Below the pieces are notes generated by a model. That model was not told where the DNA came from. It did not search any database and saw nothing but the letters and a program-made list of their open reading frames with translations. Shown piece after piece: positions 44,810 through 50,602 of a stretch of 50,602 bases of DNA. Positions within the stretch are counted from its first letter, which is position 1; the number at the start of each line of letters is the position of its first letter. Made by a program: the position numbers and the translations under genes. Origin of the DNA: Arthrobacter sp. (lineage in GTDB: Bacteria > Actinomycetota > Actinomycetes > Actinomycetales > Micrococcaceae); assembly GCA_026393275.1 (NCBI GenBank), contig JAPLAM010000086.1, positions 1 through 50,602 of the forward strand, given 5' to 3'.

Positions 44810-46324
44810 CTACTTCACGTCCTCGTCGACCCAGCCCATGGACTTGGTGACGGCCTTCTTCCAGAGGCGCATCTGGCGATCGCGTTCGCCCGCCTCCATC
44901 TTGGGCTCCCAGCGCTTGTCCTCCGCCCAGTACTTGCCGACCTCCTCGGTGTCCTTCCAGAATCCCACGGCCAGGCCCGCCGCGTAGGCAGCACCCAGTG
45001 CGGTGGTCTCAACGATCTTCGGACGGATGACCGGGATGCCCAGGATGTCTGCCTGGAACTGCATCAGCGCGTCGTTGGCGACCATTCCGCCGTCGACCCT
45101 CAGGTCCTCCATGTCCACCCCGGAATCGGCGTTGGCGGCGTCCAGGACCTCGCGGGTCTGGAATGCCGTCGCCTCCAGGGCGGCCCGGGCAATGTGCCCC
45201 TTGTTGACGAAGCGCGTCAGGCCCACGATGACGCCGCGGGCATCACTCTGCCAGTAGGGGGCGAACAGACCGGAGAAAGCCGGGACAATGTAGACGCCGC
45301 CGTTGTCCTCGACCGTCTTCGCCAGCGTTTCCACCTCGGGTGCGGACGAGATCAGGCCGAGGTTGTCCCGGAGCCACTGGATCAGGGAGCCGGTGACGGC
45401 GATGGAGCCTTCCAGGGCGTAGACCGGTTTCGCGTCGCCGATCTTGTAGCAGACGGTGGTGAGCAGACCGTTCTTGGAGTGCACGACCTCCTCACCGGTG
45501 TTGACGATCATGAAGTTGCCGGTGCCGTAGGTGTTCTTGGCACCGCCCTTCGCGAAGGCGGCCTGGCCGAAGGTCGCCGCCTGCTGGTCGCCCAGGATCC
45601 CGGCGACGGGAACTTCACGCAGCAACTGCGAGGTGTGCACCGTGCCGTAGACCTCGGAGGAGGACTTGATCGCGGGCAGCATGGACTTCGGCACACCGAA
45701 CGCGGCCAGGATCTCCTCATCCCAGCTGAGCGTTTCGAGGTCCATGAACATGGTCCGCGAGGCGTTGGTGACGTCGGTGATGTGCACTCCCCCGTCGGTC
45801 CCGCCGGTCAGGTTCCAGGTGACCCAGCAGTCCGTGTTGCCGAACAGGAGGTCCCCGGCCTCTGCCTTGGCGCGGGCACCTTCCACGTTGTCCAGGATCC
45901 ACTTGATCTTGGTGCCGGAGAAGTAGGTTGCCAGCGGCAGGCCAACCTTCTGCTTGAACCGCTCCACTCCGCCGTCCGCCGCGAGCTCGTCGACGATGGG
46001 CTGCGTGCGGGTGTCCTGCCAGACGATGGCGTTGTAGACGGCCTTGCCGGTGGTCTTGTCCCAGACGACGGCTGTCTCGCGCTGGTTGGTGATGCCGACG
46101 GCGGCAATGTCGTGCCGCGTGAGGTTCGCCTTGGACAGCGCGGACCCGATCACTTCGCGGGTGTTGTCCCAGATCTCGGCCGGATCGTGCTCCACCCATC
46201 CGGCCTTGGGGAAGATCTGCTCATGCTCCTTCTGCCCGCTGGAGACGATGTTGCCGTCGTGGTCGAACACGATTGCACGGGTGCTCGTCGTTCCCTGGTC
46301 AATGGCGATTACATACTGGTTCAT
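44810..46324 (-). CDS. glpK: glycerol kinase
   Basis: 504-aa FGGY kinase that phosphorylates glycerol to glycerol-3-phosphate. [18 protein letters not shown] phosphate loop, [20 protein letters not shown] (in two parts), [36 protein letters not shown], and the C-terminal ATP-binding [13 protein letters not shown] 46324 has AAGGAC about 8 nt upstream. Last gene of glpD-glpF-glpK, 67 bp after glpF. Confidence 0.97.
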   Translation of the reverse strand: MNQYVIAIDQGTTSTRAIVFDHDGNIVSSGQKEHEQIFPKAGWVEHDPAEIWDNTREVIGSALSKANLTRHDIAAVGITNQRETAVVWDKTTGKAVYNAIVWQDTRTQPIVDELAADGGVERFKQKVGLPLATYFSGTKIKWILDNVEGARAKAEAGDLLFGNTDCWVTWNLTGGTDGGVHITDVTNASRTMFMDLETLSWDEEILAAFGVPKSMLPAIKSSSEVYGTVHTSQLLREVPVAGILGDQQAATFGQAAFAKGGAKNTYGTGNFMIVNTGEEVVHSKNGLLTTVCYKIGDAKPVYALEGSIAVTGSLIQWLRDNLGLISSAPEVETLAKTVEDNGGVYIVPAFSGLFAPYWQSDARGVIVGLTRFVNKGHIARAALEATAFQTREVLDAANADSGVDMEDLRVDGGMVANDALMQFQADILGIPVIRPKIVETTALGAAYAAGLAVGFWKDTEEVGKYWAEDKRWEPKMEAGERDRQMRLWKKAVTKSMGWVDEDVK

Positions 46325-46391
46325 GCTGACGTCCTTGTCTGATGGGCTTGCCTAATGGGCCTGCGGTTGAATTGATGCGAATCGAGCGGGG

Positions 46392-47144
46392 TTACGAGGC
46401 GGCGGCGTGGGCGATGATCGGCACGATTGCTGCGACGATGCCGGCGAGTGCGCCGCCGACCAGCGGTCCGACGACTGGGATCCACGAGTAGCTCCAGTCG
46501 GAGGAACCCTTCCCCTTAATCGGCAGCAGGGCGTGGGCGATGCGCGGGCCAAGGTCACGGGCCGGGTTAATGGCGTACCCGGTGGGGCCGCCGAGTGAAA
46601 CGCCGATGCCGACAACCAGCAGCGCCACGGACAGCGGGCCCAGTCCGGAGGGAGTCCCGCCGAAAGTCAGGATGACGAAGACGAGGACAAAGGTGCCGAT
46701 GATTTCCGTGATCAGGTTCCACGGGGTGGAGCGGATGGCCGGGCCGGTGGAGAAAACGGCCAGTTTGCTGGCGGGCTCAGGCTCGACGTCGAAGTGCTGC
46801 CGGTGCGCCAGCCACATGACGACCGCGCCCAGGAAAGCACCCAGCAGTTCGCCGCCGAAGTAGGTCAGGGTGGAGCCGAAGTCGACCGCGACACCGGGGG
46901 CGTATTCCTTCTTGCCGTTGAGCAGCAGGCCGAGGGTGACGGCCGGGTTCAAGTGCGCGCCCGACTTGGCAGCAACGTAGACGCCACAGAAGACGGCAAT
47001 GCCCCATCCCCAGGTGACCATCAGGAACCCGCCGTTGTTGCCCTTGGTGCCTTTGAGCGCGACGTTGGCCACCACGCCGCAACCCAGCAGGGTCAGCATG
47101 CCGGTGCCGAATACTTCGGACAAGAAAACTATTCCAAGAGACAT
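46392..47144 (-). CDS. glpF: glycerol uptake facilitator (aquaglyceroporin)
   Basis: 250-aa MIP channel for glycerol entry. Both pore motifs are present: HLNPAVTLG (about residue 65) and INPARDLGPR (about 195). The Asp after the second motif (NPARD) marks a glycerol rather than water channel. Six hydrophobic helices. ATG 47144 with GAGGAG about 7 nt upstream. Between glpD and glpK. Confidence 0.96.
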   Translation of the reverse strand: MSLGIVFLSEVFGTGMLTLLGCGVVANVALKGTKGNNGGFLMVTWGWGIAVFCGVYVAAKSGAHLNPAVTLGLLLNGKKEYAPGVAVDFGSTLTYFGGELLGAFLGAVVMWLAHRQHFDVEPEPASKLAVFSTGPAIRSTPWNLITEIIGTFVLVFVILTFGGTPSGLGPLSVALLVVGIGVSLGGPTGYAINPARDLGPRIAHALLPIKGKGSSDWSYSWIPVVGPLVGGALAGIVAAIVPIIAHAAAS

Positions 47145-47262
47145 CTTTGACTCCTCTATTTTCTGTTGTCAGCCCTTCGCGAGTTTGAAGGGCCGTTGAC
47201 CCGGCAACGGTTTCGCGCTGCCGGGCCAGCCACCGCCGGTCCCCGGAAGGGCCTGCGGTCTT

Positions 47263-47286
47263 CGTGCCCGGACCAATCCGGGCACG
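47263..47286. terminator. hairpin between glpD and glpF
   Basis: CGTGCCCGGA (47263-47272), CCAA, TCCGGGCACG (47277-47286), 7 bp after the glpD stop. No T tract; probably a partial terminator or mRNA-stabilising stem within the operon. Confidence 0.55.
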
Positions 47287-47293
47287 CAAGCTG

Positions 47294-49078
47294 TCAGGCG
47301 ACCAGGCTGTGGACCTGGACGCCGTGGAACCGTTGGAGCACCTCCTGGGCGTGGTCGATCTCGGCGGTCCGCGCCGCCGCGTCCCAGCCCAGCGGACCGG
47401 ACAGGATTTCGGCTACTTCGTTCAGCAGTTCCCCCGTCACGAGCCCGCGGAAGGCGAGCGAGGTGCGGCGGACCAGCACGTCGATCAGGTGCCCAAGCTG
47501 CTCGTTTTGTGCCATGAATTCGAGTTCCCGCACGCTCAGTTCGTGGGTGGAGTGCAGCAACTGGTCGGCTCCGGCGTCGAGGTACGCCATGACGTCCACA
47601 GCGCGCGTGCCGTAGCGGGTGAGCAGACCGGCGGTCCGGGCCGCGTCACGGCCAGCGCCCATGTGATCCTTGATCCAGCGCTGGACACCGTCCTCGGTGT
47701 CCGGGAAGCCGGCGCCGCCGCCGATGGCGAGCTTCGCCGTCGAAACTTTCCGCGGCAGGCCAAGTTCGGCCAGGACATCGTTGCTGAGGTGCTCGGCGAG
47801 GGCCCGGAACGTCGTCCACTTGCCGCCGACCAGGCTGAGTACGACGTCGCCGCCTCCGCCTTCGCCCCTGCCCTGGCCGCCGGCGCGGCGTTCGATCCGG
47901 TAGTCACGGCTGACGAACCCGGGCTGTGTGGCGTCGTGGCGGGGCAGCGGCCGCACCCCGGAGAAGGTGTAGACGATCTGGCCCCGGTGTACCGCCACGT
48001 CCGGGAAGACGTGTCCGATGAGGTCGAAGAAGTAGTCGATTTCCGCGTCCGTGCAGACCGCGTCTTCGGCCATATCGGCGTCGACGTCGGTGGTCCCGAC
48101 CAGCACGCGGTCGCCCATCGGGTAGATCAGCACGATCCTGCCGTCCGTGTGCTCGAAGAAAATCTCCCGGCCCCCGCACGCCTCGAGCAGCTCCGGGTGG
48201 TCCAGCACGATGTGGGAGCCCTTGGTCCCTCCCATGAAGGCAGAGGCGGCGCCCATCGCCTGGTTCGTCAGGTCCACCCAGGCGCCGGTGGTGTTAACCA
48301 CGACGTCGGCGCTGAAATCGAAGACCTCGCCGGTCAGTTCGTCGCGGAGCCGGACGGAGCCGGACTGCGCGCCGGCGGCTGCCGCCGTCGAAACAACGGT
48401 GAGGTAGTTGCTGGCGCGGGCGCCGTTGCCGCCTGCTTCGCCGGCCTTCTCGCCGTCCTGGAGCACGTCCAGGGTGAGCCGTTCCGGGTTGTGGACGGAG
48501 GCATCGAAGTAGGTCGCGGCGTACTTGATGCCCGGGTGCAGGCGGGGCAGTTCGGCCAGGGCCCTCTTGCGGCCATGGAACTGGTGGCGCGGCACGCTGC
48601 CGCCGTCGCGGGAGAAAAAGTCATACATGCTCAGGCCCAGCTTGATCAGGAAGGCGCCCCGCTCGGTGGGCGTGCCCTGCTTGTGGGTGAGGAACCGCAG
48701 CGGCGCCGCGAGGATGCCGGAGAAAGTGCTGAAGATCGGAATGGTGGTCTGTAGCGGCTTCACGTAGTGCGGGGCGATGCGAAGGAGCCGGTTGCGTTCG
48801 ACCACGGACTCCCGGACGAGGCGGAATTCGCCGTTTTCGAGGTACCTGATGCCGCCGTGGATCATGTGCGAGGAAGCGCCGCTGGCGCCCTGGCAGAAGT
48901 CGCCCCGTTCAACGAGTGCTACGTCCACGCCCTGCAGGGCCAGGTCGCGGAAAGTCCCCACTCCGTTGATGCCACCGCCGATGATGAGCACCTGGGCGTG
49001 CGGCCGGTTCCGCAGCCGCTGCACGGACGTGCGCGGTGTGCTCGACGCCGGATGGCCGGATGAAACCTTGTTTCCCAA
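47294..49078 (-). CDS. glpD: glycerol-3-phosphate dehydrogenase (FAD, quinone-linked)
   Basis: 594 aa. Oxidises glycerol-3-phosphate to dihydroxyacetone phosphate at the membrane, feeding the quinone pool used by the bc1-aa3 chain encoded at the window start. FAD motif VLIIGGGINGVGTFRDLAL, GASGASSHMIHGGIRYLENG, LIYPMGDRVLVGTTD, and the C-terminal DAO_C domain. Start TTG 49078 chosen because AAGGAG (49084-49089) is 5 nt upstream; the frame is open to 49135 but without a ribosome-binding site. First gene of glpD-glpF-glpK and divergent from a SorC regulator. Confidence 0.95.
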   Translation of the reverse strand: MGNKVSSGHPASSTPRTSVQRLRNRPHAQVLIIGGGINGVGTFRDLALQGVDVALVERGDFCQGASGASSHMIHGGIRYLENGEFRLVRESVVERNRLLRIAPHYVKPLQTTIPIFSTFSGILAAPLRFLTHKQGTPTERGAFLIKLGLSMYDFFSRDGGSVPRHQFHGRKRALAELPRLHPGIKYAATYFDASVHNPERLTLDVLQDGEKAGEAGGNGARASNYLTVVSTAAAAGAQSGSVRLRDELTGEVFDFSADVVVNTTGAWVDLTNQAMGAASAFMGGTKGSHIVLDHPELLEACGGREIFFEHTDGRIVLIYPMGDRVLVGTTDVDADMAEDAVCTDAEIDYFFDLIGHVFPDVAVHRGQIVYTFSGVRPLPRHDATQPGFVSRDYRIERRAGGQGRGEGGGGDVVLSLVGGKWTTFRALAEHLSNDVLAELGLPRKVSTAKLAIGGGAGFPDTEDGVQRWIKDHMGAGRDAARTAGLLTRYGTRAVDVMAYLDAGADQLLHSTHELSVRELEFMAQNEQLGHLIDVLVRRTSLAFRGLVTGELLNEVAEILSGPLGWDAAARTAEIDHAQEVLQRFHGVQVHSLVA

Positions 49079-49175
49079 AACTGCTCCTTGGGGCTTGGTA
49101 CTGCGCGGCGCGCCGCAGGGCACGTCGCCGTTCAAGACTATTGTTTGGACTAATGGAAAATGGAGTCAAGGACTA

Positions 49176-49189
49176 TGCACAAACGTGCA
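49176..49189. promoter_or_regulatory. candidate SorC operator
   Basis: TGCAC-AAAC-GTGCA inverted repeat in the glpD/SorC divergent gap, 14 bp before the regulator's ATG. Confidence 0.4.
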
Positions 49190-49202
49190 GATCGGAAATC
49201 GA

Positions 49203-50165
49203 ATGTCGCCGACCCGCCCATCAGATGCCCTCCGGGCCGCCCAGCTTTATTACCTCCAGGACCTGACCATGGACGCCATCGCCCGGGAGCTCCGGACCTC
49301 CCGTTCGACCGTCTCCCGGCTGCTCTCGGCGGCCCGGGAATCCGGCCTGGTGCAGATCCAGATCCGCAGCCCGCTGGACACCGGCCCGGAACTCGCGAGC
49401 ATGATCCGAGCCCAATACAAGGTCGACGTTCACGTCGTCCCGGTCGTGGACACGCTCAACGAGGCCGAAACGCTGGACCGGGTGGCGATGCAGGCGGCCC
49501 GCACCATCGGACCGCTCGTCGACTCGAACGCGATCATCGGGGTGGCGTGGGGTTCCACGCTGAGTGCGGTGAGCAGGCACCTGACCCGAAAGCTCACCCA
49601 CGACAGCATCATCGTCCAACTCAACGGCGCCGGAAATATGCAAACCACCGGCATCACCTATGCCTCGGACATCATGCGGCGCTTCGGCAGCGCCTACGGC
49701 GCACGGGTGGAACAGTTCCCGGTACCGGCGTTCTTTGACCACGCGGCGACCAAGAAGGCGATGTGGAATGAACGTAGCGTTCAACGCATCCTGCGGCTGC
49801 AGTCGCGGATGAGCATCGCCATCTTCGGCGTGGGATCGGTCGACGCCGACTACCCCAGCCACGTCTACGCCGGCGGCTATCTGGACGAGGATGACCTCGG
49901 CGTGCTGGCGGGGTCCGAGGTCGTGGGCGACGTCGCCACCGTCTTCTTCCGTGCCGACGGCTCATCCGACGGGATCACCCTCAACGAGCGCTCCACCGGG
50001 CCGGACCTGGCCCAGCTCCGGCAGGTCCGACGCCGGATCTGCGTGGTATCCGGCGCATCCAAGATCAACGGGCTGCGTGGCGCGCTGGCTGCCGGCCTGG
50101 CCACCGACCTGATCCTTGATGAGGCCAGCGCCCGGCGCCTGGTCAGCACCGAAGGCTTGTCCTGA
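49203..50165 (+). CDS. SorC-family (sugar-binding) transcriptional regulator
   Basis: 320 aa. N-terminal helix-turn-helix (about 8-55): YYLQDLTMDAIARELRTS then RSTVSRLLSAARESGLVQI. The C-terminal sugar-phosphate-binding domain resembles phosphosugar isomerases: IIGVAWGSTLSAV, QLNGAGNM, IFGVGSVDADYPSHVYAGGY and VVSGASKINGLRGALAAG. SorC regulators respond to phosphorylated sugars. It is divergent from glpD-glpF-glpK, so control of glycerol use through glycerol-3-phosphate or DHAP is a fair guess. Start ATG 49203; GTG 49185 is possible, and neither has a strong ribosome-binding site. Confidence 0.88.
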   Translation: MSPTRPSDALRAAQLYYLQDLTMDAIARELRTSRSTVSRLLSAARESGLVQIQIRSPLDTGPELASMIRAQYKVDVHVVPVVDTLNEAETLDRVAMQAARTIGPLVDSNAIIGVAWGSTLSAVSRHLTRKLTHDSIIVQLNGAGNMQTTGITYASDIMRRFGSAYGARVEQFPVPAFFDHAATKKAMWNERSVQRILRLQSRMSIAIFGVGSVDADYPSHVYAGGYLDEDDLGVLAGSEVVGDVATVFFRADGSSDGITLNERSTGPDLAQLRQVRRRICVVSGASKINGLRGALAAGLATDLILDEASARRLVSTEGLS

Positions 50166-50190
50166 GGGCCGGCCGGGCGGCCGGACTGGG

Positions 50191-50196
50191 TAGAGT
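50191..50196 (+). promoter_or_regulatory. -10 box for leaderless aldo/keto reductase
   Basis: TAGAGT, 7 nt, ATG 50204; no ribosome-binding site. Confidence 0.55.
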
Positions 50197-50203
50197 CGTT
50201 GCT

Positions 50204-50602
50204 ATGAGAATCTCTCCCCGGCTGACCCTGAACAACGGTGTGCTGATGGATCGTCTCGGGTTCGGGCTCTACAAGGTTCCCCCGGCCGACGCCGCCGGGC
50301 TCGTCACCACGGCACTGGAGTCCGGCTACCGGCACTTCGACACGGCAGCCATGTACGGGAACGAGACGGGCGTGGGGAAAGCGGTCGGGGCCTTGTCCGC
50401 CTTTGACGGGTCCGCGGGCGGCTCCGGCGAGCTGCACCCGGGGCTCGCCCGGGAAGACCTCTTCGTGACCACCAAGCTCTGGAACGACGACCAGGGCTAC
50501 GACGCGACGCTGCGCGCCTTCGACGCCTCCATCGCAAGACTGGGCCTCGCCTACGTGGACCTCTACCTGATCCACTGGCCCTGCGCGAGACGCGGCCTCT
50601 TC
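50204..50602 (+). CDS. aldo/keto reductase, 5' part (cut by window end)
   Basis: 133 codons visible, no stop. NADPH-dependent reductase of aldehydes/ketones. Catalytic tetrad residues visible: Asp in RHFDTAAMYGNE, Tyr in the same motif, Lys in VTTKLWNDD, His in YLIHWP. The N-terminal NNGVLMDRLGFGLYKVP is typical of the 2,5-diketo-D-gluconate reductase-like group. A small Gly/Ser-rich insertion (FDGSAGGSGELHPG) sits between Tyr and Lys. 38 bp after the SorC gene; it may have its own leaderless promoter. Confidence 0.9.
   Translation, partial: MRISPRLTLNNGVLMDRLGFGLYKVPPADAAGLVTTALESGYRHFDTAAMYGNETGVGKAVGALSAFDGSAGGSGELHPGLAREDLFVTTKLWNDDQGYDATLRAFDASIARLGLAYVDLYLIHWPCARRGLF

Overview
The window is a gene-dense, high-GC stretch of an actinobacterial chromosome. 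It looks like a member of the Micrococcaceae close to Arthrobacter/Pseudarthrobacter. This rests on gene content: an actinobacterial qcrA-qcrB pair with three N-terminal helices in QcrA, a ctaC-ctaD-ctaF oxidase operon with the actinobacterium-specific subunit IV, DUF3043 and DUF3097 proteins, a DasR-like regulator next to HPr, and hrcA-dnaJ under a CIRCE element. It also rests on frequent GTG/TTG starts and many genes with a TANNNT box 6-7 nt ahead of the start codon. I see no insertion sequence, prophage, CRISPR array, tRNA or rRNA. The region looks like core chromosome, read mostly on the minus strand.

Layout. 1-7.5 kb: respiration (qcrA, qcrB; ctaC, ctaD, ctaF on the other strand) surrounding a divergent DasR-like regulator and ptsH pair with two dre-like operators between them. 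7.5-11.3 kb: erpA (Fe-S insertion), an M20 dipeptidase, a DUF3043 membrane protein and pyrD. 11.4-15.2 kb: a plus-strand operon of one FAD-dependent dehydrogenase and two tandem paralogous alpha/beta hydrolases. 15.2-18.8 kb: leuA, recO, uppS, with a short leucine-codon leader ORF ahead of leuA. 18.9-22.4 kb: M13 metallopeptidase and an LCP cell-wall ligase, convergent. 22.6-30.8 kb: the hrcA-dnaJ-rsmE and phoH-ybeY-hlyC/corC-era stress, ribosome-maturation and GTPase cluster, interrupted by a divergent GerMN lipoprotein gene. 31-36.7 kb: DUF3097, a Tic20-like membrane protein, hemW, lepA, a solitary PemK/MazF-like gene and rpsT. 36.8-44.7 kb: holA, comEC, comEA, degV, leuS, with a second leucine leader ORF plus attenuator ahead of leuS. 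44.8-50.6 kb: glycerol utilisation (glpD, glpF, glpK), a divergent SorC-family regulator, and the 5' part of an aldo/keto reductase cut by the window end.

The observation I consider most worth following is regulatory. Both leucine-related genes here, leuA (synthesis) and leuS (tRNA charging), are preceded by a tiny ORF. The two ORFs are built alike: TANNNT box, exactly 6 nt, start codon, M-R-A, then consecutive leucine codons (four for leuA, two for leuS), then strong inverted repeats. The leuS leader is followed by a clear intrinsic terminator. This fits ribosome-mediated attenuation by leaderless leader peptides that jointly sense leucyl-tRNA. Other points of interest are the two DasR-type operators at dasR/ptsH, a degenerate ~14-bp repeat array ahead of the DUF3097 gene, an 11-bp-period direct repeat between phoH and the lipoprotein gene, a ComEC with no room for the metallo-beta-lactamase domain whose 3' end runs 67 bp into holA, and a SorC regulator as candidate controller of glycerol catabolism.

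All assignments come from reading the sequence and recognising families. No database search or folding program was run.
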